From an uncultured Gammaproteobacteria bacterium (GTDB lineage: Bacteria > Pseudomonadota > Gammaproteobacteria > Nitrosococcales > Methylophagaceae): a stretch of 64,000 bases of DNA. The stretch spans positions 1 to 64,000 of the forward strand of contig CAJQOM010000011.1 of assembly GCA_905479985.1 (NCBI GenBank), written 5' to 3'. Below are positions 35,758 through 44,195 of this stretch, piece after piece. Below the pieces are notes generated by a model. The model made no database searches. It saw nothing but the letters and a program-made list of their open reading frames with translations, and had not been told where the DNA came from. Position numbers and translations under genes: made by a program. Each line of letters begins with the position of its first letter. Within the stretch, counting starts at the first letter, position 1.

Positions 35758-35763
35758 TATAAT
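35758..35763 (+). promoter_or_regulatory. -10 element of the tRNA-Leu promoter
   Basis: A perfect TATAAT lies 16 bases before the mature tRNA 5' end, which is right for a short leader. I see only a weak -35 (ACTTCC-like) upstream. Confidence 0.6.
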
Positions 35764-35779
35764 CCCTAGCCTGAATATT

Positions 35780-35864
35780 GCCGGGGTGGCGGAACTGGTA
35801 GACGCGCCGGATTCAAAATCCGGTTTCTTCGGAAGTGTCGGTTCGATTCCGACCCTCGGTACCA
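35780..35864 (+). tRNA. tRNA-Leu (anticodon CAA)
   Basis: An 85-base tRNA including an encoded CCA end. The acceptor stem is GCCGGGG against CCTCGGT with two G-U pairs. The anticodon loop TTCAAAA is closed by CCGGA/TCCGG and gives anticodon CAA at 35814-35816, decoding UUG. A long variable arm (TTTCTTCGGAAG region) and GGTTCGATTCC T-arm fit tRNA-Leu, a class II tRNA. Confidence 0.96.
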
Positions 35865-35892
35865 TATTCAGTGTTTAAGCTACTTTCTAGGC

Positions 35893-36927
35893 TTATTTCA
35901 ACTTCCAAGCAATCGACAATGAGCCGTATTGGGTTAAGTCTTCCAGCTCTTCTTCTGATCGGGTATCCAGAATATTGGCATCACTCAATGCTAATGTGAT
36001 CGAAAACCTCTGCCAGGAATAGGCTAGGCCCGCTGTTACGCCTAACCGTTCGTGATCATAATCAATCGACCGGCTGTCTCGATAGGTATTACCATCGGTA
36101 TAAATTTGGTTGAAGGTATAACCTGCGGTCACTCCTGCATAAACATACCAACCATTATCGATTGCGACGGGATTTGTGGTTCGTGAATTATTGAGCAATG
36201 CACTGGCATAAGAGCGGTTTAAGCCTCTGCCGTAGCGTACCACCATGCCTGTTTCAGCATAACTGGACAAGGTCCCCAGTCCTGCTTCGCTACTTAGCAA
36301 TAGATCATAATGCTGATTGTCTGATACCCAAGTTCGCCATAATCGTCCACGGCTGAATTGAAAGACAAACTCATTCTTTAATTGTGTGTCCCATCCTTTA
36401 GGATCATCTGAGCCAATCAATTTATGTACTGTCTTTTGGGCTGCTTTAGCACCAGTGGCAGGACCGATAATGCCAAAGGTTGAGGCGAGTTTATCGGCAT
36501 GTTCATCATCAATTGCCAAGTAAGTGGTGCTAAAAAAAAGTAAACCAGAATAAGGCAGTTGATTTTCTGCGGGGACTTCGACGGTAATGTCATCAGGCGT
36601 CATCATCACTTGCCCTACACTGTAGGCATTAACGGCTGCATTGACGCTTTTTTCTGGCAACGACCACAGTAGTGGCCAAACAAAATGACTGGGGGCCGGT
36701 TGGTGTTCGGCGATACCCGTGTCATAAGCGGAAATAAAAACACCGTTGGTATAGCCGTTGTCATTGCCTAAGAAGAGATCGTTGTCTAGTGTGCCTGACA
36801 CCCAATCCATATCCCAATCCCAGCTTGAATCCGTTTCGGCATGGCTGGTGTTCATGCTCAATGCCATTAGCATTAATACACTATATTGATATGCTTTCAT
36901 CTTGGCATTCATCTTAACTTGGTTCAT
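35893..36927 (-). CDS. LpxR-like outer membrane lipid A deacylase (DUF2219)
   Basis: A 344-residue exported protein. A signal peptide covers about residues 1-30 (ending SHA); in-frame ATGs at 36912 and 36900 are possible starts, and the ribosome site is poorly spaced for all of them. The mature part reads as a 12-strand beta-barrel with the family motifs GTLDNDLFLGNDNGYTNG, IIGPATGAKAAQK and PKGWDTQLKNE. The last residues (YGSLSIAWKLK) form a typical final strand. LpxR removes the 3'-acyloxyacyl group of lipid A. Catalytic residues were not mapped with certainty. Confidence 0.78.
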   Translation of the reverse strand: MNQVKMNAKMKAYQYSVLMLMALSMNTSHAETDSSWDWDMDWVSGTLDNDLFLGNDNGYTNGVFISAYDTGIAEHQPAPSHFVWPLLWSLPEKSVNAAVNAYSVGQVMMTPDDITVEVPAENQLPYSGLLFFSTTYLAIDDEHADKLASTFGIIGPATGAKAAQKTVHKLIGSDDPKGWDTQLKNEFVFQFSRGRLWRTWVSDNQHYDLLLSSEAGLGTLSSYAETGMVVRYGRGLNRSYASALLNNSRTTNPVAIDNGWYVYAGVTAGYTFNQIYTDGNTYRDSRSIDYDHERLGVTAGLAYSWQRFSITLALSDANILDTRSEEELEDLTQYGSLSIAWKLK

Positions 36928-37145
36928 TCCTTCATTTGATGTGGGCTGATCATATCATCACCCTACTGACAGATTTAATGAACTGAAGTTTACTTCTCAT
37001 TTTCAATCTTTAACCATGGTTATGGAAAGAGTGACCTTCTTCACTTAAAAATCAGCTATTTCGTGACATTATGCGTTGCTATAAATCAAATAAAACCAGT
37101 TTAGCTAGATTCTGCACCCGCTAAACCAACTTTTGAGGCAATACG

Positions 37146-38357
37146 ATGGAAAGAAATGAAGCAATGTCCTTGGTAGTGAAGCTACTCAGTATGATGTTAG
37201 AACAAGATGGTTCTGATTTGTTTATCACGTCTGGTTTCCCACCTGCTATCAAAATAAAAGGTGTGATGACGCCGTTATCACAACATCCTCTCTCTGCAGA
37301 GGATGCCCAATCTATCACGCAGTCTGTGATGAATGACAAACAGCTTAAGCAATTTGAAGAAACCAAAGAATGTAATTTTGCGATTGCCCCTGCGGGTTTA
37401 TGCCGCTTCCGTGTCAATGCCTATGTTCAACAAGGGATGTTGGGCTTGGTCATTCGGGTTATTGCATCTGAAATTCCCACGATTGATAAATTAGGTTTAC
37501 CCCCTATTCTAAAAGACATCATCATGACTCAAAATGGTCTGGTAGTGATGGTCGGTGGTACGGGCTCAGGTAAATCGACTTCAATGGCGGCAATGCTTGA
37601 TCACCGAAATGAACATAGCTTTGGTCATATCATTACGGTTGAAGATCCGATTGAGTATGTTCATCCCCATAAAAATTGCGTCATTATGCAACGTGAAGTG
37701 GGTGTTGATACCGATGGTTGGGAAGAGGCATTACACAATACATTACGACAAGCACCTGATGTGATTGTGTTGGGTGAGATTCGAGATAAGAAAATCATGG
37801 ATTTTGGTGTTGAGTTTGCTCAAACCGGTCATTTAGCCTTGGCAACGCTCCACGCCAATAATGCTAACCAAGCCATTGATCGTATCTTGGGCTTTTTTCC
37901 ATCAGATAAACAAATTAAGTTGATGCAAGATTTATCACTTAATCTACGGGCCATTATCTCGCAGCGGTTAATTAAAACCTTAGATGGTGGCCGTGTGGCT
38001 GCAATCGAGATTTTAATCAATACGCCCCTTATTGCTGATTTGATTTCTAAAGGCGATGTGTTTGGCGTTAAAGAAGTCATGACGCGCTCACGCGAGCTGG
38101 GGATGCAAACGTTTGATCAAGCGGTTTTTGATCTCTACCAACAAGGCAGAATCAGTTACGACGAAGCGTTAAGAAACGCAGATTCAGTCAATGAAGTTCG
38201 ACTAAAGATCAAATTGGCAAAAGAAAATAACGGCGAAGATGTCAGTGATGATTTCAGCCCGGGCTTACAAGTTGATGCTGATCCTCAAACTACCGTTCAG
38301 CAACAACGTTCAAGCGCTGCTTCCGTCAGCGCGGGTCTAGCACTATTGGCCGACTGA
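37146..38357 (+). CDS. pilU: Type IV pilus retraction ATPase, PilU/PilT family
   Basis: A 403-residue hexameric ATPase. The N-terminal PAS-like domain (GSDLFITSGFPPAIKI) precedes the RecA-like core with Walker A GGTGSGKST at about 137-145, an Asp box ITVEDPIEYVH, Walker B VIVLGEIRD and His box TGHLALATLHANNA. The C-terminal AIEILINTPLIADLI follows. An extra tail of about 45 residues, rich in Gln and Ser, resembles PilU. It drives pilus retraction. GAGG lies 7 bases before the ATG. The next gene is a second ATPase 67 bases later. Confidence 0.88.
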   Translation: MERNEAMSLVVKLLSMMLEQDGSDLFITSGFPPAIKIKGVMTPLSQHPLSAEDAQSITQSVMNDKQLKQFEETKECNFAIAPAGLCRFRVNAYVQQGMLGLVIRVIASEIPTIDKLGLPPILKDIIMTQNGLVVMVGGTGSGKSTSMAAMLDHRNEHSFGHIITVEDPIEYVHPHKNCVIMQREVGVDTDGWEEALHNTLRQAPDVIVLGEIRDKKIMDFGVEFAQTGHLALATLHANNANQAIDRILGFFPSDKQIKLMQDLSLNLRAIISQRLIKTLDGGRVAAIEILINTPLIADLISKGDVFGVKEVMTRSRELGMQTFDQAVFDLYQQGRISYDEALRNADSVNEVRLKIKLAKENNGEDVSDDFSPGLQVDADPQTTVQQQRSSAASVSAGLALLAD

Positions 38358-38424
38358 CGATTAACCCTGACTTAATGAACTTCAATCGTTTCAGACGATA
38401 CCCGACTTTAATACAAGCGAGAAC

Positions 38425-39858
38425 ATGATGGATATCAGCCCTTACGTAAGACTTATGCTAGAAAAAAAGGCCGAACATTTAATCTTCGATGCTGGGAAAG
38501 CGCCCCGTGTTTTGCTAGATGGCCAAGAGCGCGCTGTCGGTCAGCAAGACATAACCAGCGAGATGCTGTCCGTTATTTTTGATGAAATTACAACCGATAC
38601 GCAAAAACTACAATTCTCAATTAATAAGAAAATTCGCTTTATCGCTTCTTTATTAGGCGGCACCAATCTTATTACTGAAATTACCGAAACACCGGAGCAA
38701 CAATTACACGTTTTAATCACCCAAGATCAGCGTGAAAACACGCTGAGAACGGAAATTCCTACTGACATTAACGTTTTAGGCGCTGCCCCTTCTGAAACGC
38801 TTAATATTATGCCCTATCTCAGCAAACTCGTTGAAATAGACGGCTCTGACTTATTCATTAGTTCGGGCTCTGCCGTTAAGGCCAAAATCCATGGCACCGC
38901 TGTAGACTTAGATAGCTATTTACTCACGCCAGAACTCAGTCAATCTGCTGCTTATGGCATTATGTCTGAAGATCAAGTTATTGAATTCGAGACTAATAAA
39001 GACATCGATTTTGCGATTAGTTTGCCAGATAATAGTGCTCGATTCCGGGTTAATGTATTCTATCAACGCCATACTATCGGTATTGTGCTTCGCTTAATTC
39101 CAACTACTATTCCAACGGCAGAATCACTCGAGTTGCCAGAAGTGCTATTAGACTTAGTGATGGCCAAACGGGGTTTATTATTGATGGTTGGCGGTACCGG
39201 TTCAGGTAAATCAACCACTATGGCAGCGATGATCAATCATCGTAATCATCACGCTGCGGGCCATATCCTAACAATTGAAGATCCCGTTGAGTTCTCACAT
39301 CCTAATATCAAATCGATTGTGAACCAGCGAGAGATTGGTATCGACACCACCTCTTATGCTCGCGCTTTAAGAGCCAGTTTACGTGAAGCACCTGATGTTA
39401 TCCTTATTGGTGAGATTCGTGATCGTGAAACAATGGAAGCAGCGCTAGAGCTGTCTAATACTGGGCACCTTTGTATTTCAACATTACATGCTAATAATGC
39501 AAACCAAGCGATGGAACGTATTATCAATATGTTCCCGCAAGCACAGCATAAGCAGTTATTCATGGACTTGTCAGCCAACTTAGGCGCGGTTATTTCTCAA
39601 CGTCTAATTCCTGATAATAAAGGTAAACGCTGTGCTGCAATTGAGGTCCTATTGAGTACGCCTCATATTGCAAACTTAATCTTAAAAGGTGAATTAAGCA
39701 CAATTAAAGAAGCGATGAATAATAGTGGTACGAAAGGTATGGTCACATTCGATGAAGCATTACTATCCTTATATAGAGATAACCGCATCTCATTAGAAGA
39801 GGCGTTACGTAATGCCGATTCACGTAATGACTTAGAAGCCAAAATTAATTTCGGTTAA
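38425..39858 (+). CDS. PilT/PilU-family ATPase with an extra N-terminal domain
   Basis: A 477-residue secretion ATPase. Residues about 130-477 are a complete PilT/PilU core: GSDLFISSGSAVKAKIHG, Walker A GGTGSGKST at about 255-263, LTIEDPVEFSH, VILIGEIRD and TGHLCISTLHANNA. The first ~130 residues are additional and begin SPYVRLMLEKKAEHLIFDAG, which looks like a degenerate second copy of the same N-terminal domain. Other PilT-family proteins start directly at the core. It lacks the Gln-rich tail of its neighbour. Both genes are likely co-expressed. Its precise role in pilus retraction is inferred. Confidence 0.85.
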   Translation: MMDISPYVRLMLEKKAEHLIFDAGKAPRVLLDGQERAVGQQDITSEMLSVIFDEITTDTQKLQFSINKKIRFIASLLGGTNLITEITETPEQQLHVLITQDQRENTLRTEIPTDINVLGAAPSETLNIMPYLSKLVEIDGSDLFISSGSAVKAKIHGTAVDLDSYLLTPELSQSAAYGIMSEDQVIEFETNKDIDFAISLPDNSARFRVNVFYQRHTIGIVLRLIPTTIPTAESLELPEVLLDLVMAKRGLLLMVGGTGSGKSTTMAAMINHRNHHAAGHILTIEDPVEFSHPNIKSIVNQREIGIDTTSYARALRASLREAPDVILIGEIRDRETMEAALELSNTGHLCISTLHANNANQAMERIINMFPQAQHKQLFMDLSANLGAVISQRLIPDNKGKRCAAIEVLLSTPHIANLILKGELSTIKEAMNNSGTKGMVTFDEALLSLYRDNRISLEEALRNADSRNDLEAKINFG

Positions 39859-40477
39859 CACTTTATTCACGTCGGTCATGCTAACGGCCACTGTACCTGT
39901 TTGTGCCTGAGCTTATTTTAAGCAACTTTTAGCATGGCTTACATATGAAGGCATATATCACATCCGAACTATTTCGCACTGCGACTGTATGTCAAAATAT
40001 CATTTAATACCGCTATTTTTCGTCAAGGCTCTGTATTCAGCTTTTTTCGACCAAAAAGGCTCGCCAAATCGCTTTATAGCTGGTATCTTTTAGTCATCAC
40101 TTTGTCATATTTGTATAAGACAGTATTTTTATGGAAAAAATAGAAAAATTTATTATTGGTCTGCTATTTCAGAGCATTACGGCTTTCTCTATTTTTTTAG
40201 CTGCCCTTAATCATTTATGCCATTTTGAGCTCTTAAAAAGTCTTGGTGCGATCTGCATTTTAAAAACCAAACGAAATCGTCTGGCTGATCCGCTAAACTA
40301 AACTTTAAAATTTATACTGAGAAGCTGTTTAATCTGTGTGTCTTAATGTTGAAAACCTCACTGTTCTCTCCCGCTTTCGTTGTCTATCGAAAACTCAGCA
40401 CTGTGTCATCAATATTGTTCAGATAAGTGTAACCACTTCTTTTATTAATCCAATTAGATATAACTAGGGGTATTTAA
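39859..40477. other. Long intergenic region before ppsA
   Basis: This 619-base AT-rich stretch separates the PilT-type gene from ppsA. It contains one plausible short frame (40131-40301) and, near 40100, a TTGTCA...TATAAG pair that could be a promoter for that frame. The last 100 bases before ppsA hold a good ribosome site (AGGGG 7 bases before ATG). No RNA gene or terminator hairpin is apparent to me. Confidence 0.4.
40131..40301 (+). CDS. Possible small membrane protein (56 residues)
   Basis: An ATG-initiated frame of 56 residues with a hydrophobic middle (about residues 7-27, FIIGLLFQSITAFSIFLAAL) and a basic tail (KTKRNR). That layout fits a small inner-membrane protein. No clear ribosome site is present, and I do not recognise the sequence. 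It may be a chance frame in AT-rich DNA. Confidence 0.25.
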   Translation: MEKIEKFIIGLLFQSITAFSIFLAALNHLCHFELLKSLGAICILKTKRNRLADPLN

Positions 40478-42889
40478 ATGAGCTATAAATATATTCGCTT
40501 TTTTGCTGATGTTGGCATTGAAGATGTTGATATTGTCGGTGGTAAGAACGCATCTTTGGGTGAAATGTACAGTGAACTGAGTCGTGAAGGAGTCAATGTT
40601 CCTAATGGCTTTGCAACAACCGCCGAGGCTTATCGCGAATTCCTCCAGCATAATGACTTGGTCGGTCCGATTACGGCTGCATTGGATTCGTTAGACGTTG
40701 AGGATACCAAAGCTTTAGCAAAAACAGGGGAACATATCCGTACCTTAATCAATCAAGGTGCGATGCCAGATGCTATTGTTAGTGAAATTGAACAAGCTTA
40801 TAGCCAATTAGAAACTGAATACGGCCGTAATGTTGATGTTGCAGTACGTAGTTCGGCCACTGCTGAAGATTTACCTGATGCCTCTTTCGCAGGTCAACAA
40901 GAGTCTCATCTTAATATCACGGGTACAGCACAATTAATTAACAGCTGTCGCCAAATTTTTGCTTCATTATTCACCAATCGCGCTATTTCTTATCGCGTCC
41001 ATCAGGGCTTTGACCATATGAGCGTTGCCTTAGCTATCGCTGTGCAGAAAATGGTACGTTCTGATAAAGCATCTTCGGGTGTGATGTTCTCAATTGACAC
41101 TGAAAGTGGCTTCCGTGACATTGTCTTTATTACAGGCGCCTATGGTTTAGGTGAAAATGTTGTTCAGGGTGCCGTTAACCCTGATGAGTTTTATGTCTTC
41201 AAGCCGACATTGGGTACAAAGTATCAGCCAATCATTAAACACAACCTGGGCAGTAAAGCCTTAAGAATGATTTACGCCGAAACTGATTCGGTGATAGGTG
41301 ATACGGGTGCAGTCATTAATACGCCAGTTCCTGTTGAGATGCAGGAACAATTCTGTATTAATGATGATGAAGTCCTTGAGCTAGCTAAAACAGCCGTCAT
41401 TATCGAGAAACATTATTCGAAAAAAGCTGGCAAACCAATGCCAATGGATATTGAGTGGGCTAAAGATGGCGACAGTGGTGAATTATTTGTTGTACAAGCT
41501 CGCCCTGAAACGGTTGAGTCTGGTAAGTCTTTACAAGCCTTAGAAAATCATGTTCTCGAGCAGAAAGGCAAAGTCATCATCGAGGGTAAAAGCGTCGGCA
41601 GTAAAGTTGCCAGCGGTAAAGCACGCGTCATACTTAAAACAAGTCAAATGGCAGACTTAAAGCCAGGCGAAATATTAGTGACTGACATAACGGATCCTGA
41701 TTGGGAACCCGTTATGAAAATTGCAGGCGCTATTGTTACCAACCGAGGTGGTCGAACTTGTCATGCTGCCATTATTGCCCGTGAATTAGGTATCGCGGCT
41801 ATTGTCAGTACCAATACGGCAACTAAAGTCATTAAGACGGGTGATATTGTCACGGTAAGTTGTGCTGAGGGTGATACAGGTACTGTTTACCAAGGCGCCC
41901 TACCTCATCACGTCCAAAACATTGATATTTCAACCATTCCTGTACCGAAAAACACAGGCATAATGCTGAACCTTGCTAACCCCGAAATTGCATTTAAGAC
42001 AAGTAACCTGCCAAATTCTGGTGTTGGTTTAGCTCGAATGGAATTCATTATCAATAATAGTATCGGCGTACACCCTAATGCTTTAATTGATTATGATGAC
42101 CTTACTAAAACGCTACAAAAGAAAATTGCCCCAAGAATGGCTGGCTATCCTAACCCGATTTCATTCTATGTGCATAAATTGGCTGAAGGCATTGCCACTA
42201 TTGCTTCAGCGTTTTACCCTAAACCGGTTATTGTACGTCTGAGCGATTTCAAATCAAATGAGTATGCTAATTTAATTGGTGGTCCCCTCTACGAACCTGA
42301 AGAAGAAAACCCAATGTTGGGGTTCCGTGGCGCCACGCGTTATTTAAGTGAATCATTCAGTGAAGCATTCGCACTGGAGTGTAATGCGCTACGTATCGCA
42401 CGTACGACAATGGGCTTAGATAATATTACGGTAATGATACCGTTTGCTCGTACCGTTGCTGAAACAAAACAAGTTATTGATTTAATGGCGTCACATGGCT
42501 TAGTTCGCGGCAAAAGAGGGCTTAAAATTTATCTCATGTGTGAACTTCCCGCTAACGTCATCTTGGCTGACCAATTCCTTGAGCTTGTTGATGGTTTCTC
42601 TATTGGTTCTAATGACCTAACGCAACTCACGCTTGGTGCAGATAGGGATTCTAGCTTACTCGGGCATTATGATGAACGTAATGAAGCCGTCCTTAAAATG
42701 ATAGAAATGGCCATAGCTGCATGTAAAAAAGCGGGCAAATATGTTGGTATTTGTGGACAAGCACCATCTGATTTCCCAGAAATTACAAAGTTCTTAGTTG
42801 AACAAGGTGTTAGTACGGTCTCTGTTAATCCTGATAGTGTCGTTGAAATGGCACATGTTATTGACGAAATGGAGGGTAAGTTGACTTAG
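40478..42889 (+). CDS. ppsA: Phosphoenolpyruvate synthase
   Basis: An 803-residue enzyme that makes phosphoenolpyruvate from pyruvate and ATP, giving AMP and phosphate, for gluconeogenesis. The N-terminal ATP-grasp domain carries GGKNASLGEM and VAVRSSATAEDLPDASFAGQQES (in part). The swivel domain has the catalytic His429 in GGRTCHAAIIARELG. The C-terminal PEP-binding barrel ends with GFSIGSNDLTQLTLG and the catalytic Cys segment KYVGICGQAPSD. Length and order match E. coli PpsA (792). AGGGG lies 7 bases upstream of the ATG and a strong terminator follows. Confidence 0.97.
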   Translation: MSYKYIRFFADVGIEDVDIVGGKNASLGEMYSELSREGVNVPNGFATTAEAYREFLQHNDLVGPITAALDSLDVEDTKALAKTGEHIRTLINQGAMPDAIVSEIEQAYSQLETEYGRNVDVAVRSSATAEDLPDASFAGQQESHLNITGTAQLINSCRQIFASLFTNRAISYRVHQGFDHMSVALAIAVQKMVRSDKASSGVMFSIDTESGFRDIVFITGAYGLGENVVQGAVNPDEFYVFKPTLGTKYQPIIKHNLGSKALRMIYAETDSVIGDTGAVINTPVPVEMQEQFCINDDEVLELAKTAVIIEKHYSKKAGKPMPMDIEWAKDGDSGELFVVQARPETVESGKSLQALENHVLEQKGKVIIEGKSVGSKVASGKARVILKTSQMADLKPGEILVTDITDPDWEPVMKIAGAIVTNRGGRTCHAAIIARELGIAAIVSTNTATKVIKTGDIVTVSCAEGDTGTVYQGALPHHVQNIDISTIPVPKNTGIMLNLANPEIAFKTSNLPNSGVGLARMEFIINNSIGVHPNALIDYDDLTKTLQKKIAPRMAGYPNPISFYVHKLAEGIATIASAFYPKPVIVRLSDFKSNEYANLIGGPLYEPEEENPMLGFRGATRYLSESFSEAFALECNALRIARTTMGLDNITVMIPFARTVAETKQVIDLMASHGLVRGKRGLKIYLMCELPANVILADQFLELVDGFSIGSNDLTQLTLGADRDSSLLGHYDERNEAVLKMIEMAIAACKKAGKYVGICGQAPSDFPEITKFLVEQGVSTVSVNPDSVVEMAHVIDEMEGKLT

Positions 42890-42914
42890 ACGTCATACTC
42901 TTTCCGCTGTAAAC

Positions 42915-42948
42915 AAAAAAGCCGTGATTCATTTCACGGCTTTTTTTT
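42915..42948 (+). terminator. Rho-independent terminator after ppsA
   Basis: A 12-bp stem (AAAAAAGCCGTGA against TCACGGCTTTTTTTT with a short TTCAT loop) is followed by eight Ts. It is A/T symmetric and could also work in the opposite direction. Confidence 0.93.
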
Positions 42949-43249
42949 GCCCTATCTTTTCTTTCTTTAAATAGAGGAAGGCATAAACTCTATCATCGTT
43001 TATTAGTTAGATTTACACCCTCACAACATTCATGACTGATAGGCACCGAGATAAAATGATCACCCGAACTGTACTCTGCTCGCCCTAATACACGTCCTCT
43101 CTAAGTTTACCTCAATACTTTCTCATAGCTTACTTAGCTGTCCCTCATACAAAGTAATGCTTCACAGCGTAGATATACTATGGCAACACTACCACCCCCT
43201 TCCGGCTCATTAGCAATGCTACAGTAACAATGGACTTTTCTTTGTCGCA
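42949..43249. other. Intergenic region between ppsA and the PEP-CTERM-type gene
   Basis: About 300 bases between two terminators that face each other. It is T/C rich, with no convincing open frame, RNA gene or repeat that I can see. Confidence 0.4.
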
Positions 43250-43290
43250 TAAAAAAGCCGGAGTGAATAAAATATTCGCCCCGGCCTTTA
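43250..43290 (-). terminator. Terminator after the PEP-CTERM-type gene
   Basis: On the minus strand a hairpin reads AAGGCCGGGG...CTCCGGCTTTTTT, with an inner GAATA/TATTC pairing and a six-T tract at the end. It lies 28 bases beyond the stop of the gene at 43318-43926. Confidence 0.8.
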
Positions 43291-43317
43291 AGCTAATTAG
43301 ACTAGCTTTGTTTTACT

Positions 43318-43926
43318 TTATGCTGCTTTATTTTTTCTACGTAACCCTAAGAAACCTAATAACGCGGGTGCAAATAGGAACAATGCAGCTGGAACAGGTA
43401 CTTGTGAAACCGTCACAACACGAATCCAATCACCTGGTTCAGTAACCACCATTCGTAAGTCAAGCATCGCACCTAAAACAGTGTAACCATCACCAGTTAA
43501 GATATTGTTTTGTTCTAATCCTGCTGCATTAAATGGTAGTGAACTACCCGTTGTAAAGTAATCGTTAAATGCAGCCAATAAATCATTACTGTCATCCATT
43601 AGACTACCACTTTTGTTTGACATTACACCGAGAATATCGCCACCAAAAGTCCATTTTTGCGTATCGTCAGCACGTGTGCCGCCCTGTGTATTTAAAAATA
43701 TAAGGTGACTATCTACTTTCATGCCTTTAGCAATTGTGCCGCCATCGACGTTGATAGTACGGCTTAATACAACGCCTTGTTGCTCGTCAAAACCTTGTTG
43801 TGCACGGTTCGTAGGGCTATCCTCTTGAACACTCACTGCAACGATAATATCTGGGCCACTTATGATTGCAGCCTGGGCTTGGAATGACATCAGCAGTGCT
43901 GATGCGAATAAGACTATTTTTTTCAT
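43318..43926 (-). CDS. PEP-CTERM/VPLPA-type sorted exported protein
   Basis: A 202-residue secreted protein starting MKKIVLFASALLMSFQAQA (signal peptide to about 19). The mature part is beta-rich and of unknown fold. The C-terminus has VPVPAALFLFAPALLGFLGL followed by RRK, the sorting signal (variant of VPLPA/PEP-CTERM), which exosortases cut and process in bacteria with exopolysaccharide systems. I chose the ATG at 43926 because AGGA lies about 8 bases upstream; an ATG 12 codons earlier is possible. No exosortase is in view. It is a single gene with its own terminator. Confidence 0.82.
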   Translation of the reverse strand: MKKIVLFASALLMSFQAQAAIISGPDIIVAVSVQEDSPTNRAQQGFDEQQGVVLSRTINVDGGTIAKGMKVDSHLIFLNTQGGTRADDTQKWTFGGDILGVMSNKSGSLMDDSNDLLAAFNDYFTTGSSLPFNAAGLEQNNILTGDGYTVLGAMLDLRMVVTEPGDWIRVVTVSQVPVPAALFLFAPALLGFLGLRRKNKAA

Positions 43927-44195
43927 GTCATTTTCCTTTATCGAAAAATGCAACCCAGCCATCTTTAAATTAAAATTTTCAAGACCTGTGGCTTTCCGTA
44001 CTTGGCTCGCACCAAACTTGGCTTAGTTTATTATTAATTAGGGCTCTGTCGTCATTACAGTTAGCCCGTACTTTGAGAAGATACAGCTAGTTATAATCAA
44101 AATCAATTGGACTTTGGTACTAATTATTTTCTCAATAATGCTAGTTTAACATTTCAATATTGCTAAGCCATCCCCCCTTTTGGGCTAGTCAAGCT

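Noticed and set aside
43230-43445. A 71-residue plus-strand frame over the end of the PEP-CTERM-type gene
   Set aside because: It runs antisense through the terminator hairpin and the sorting signal, has no ribosome site and reads as a complement of hydrophobic coding DNA.
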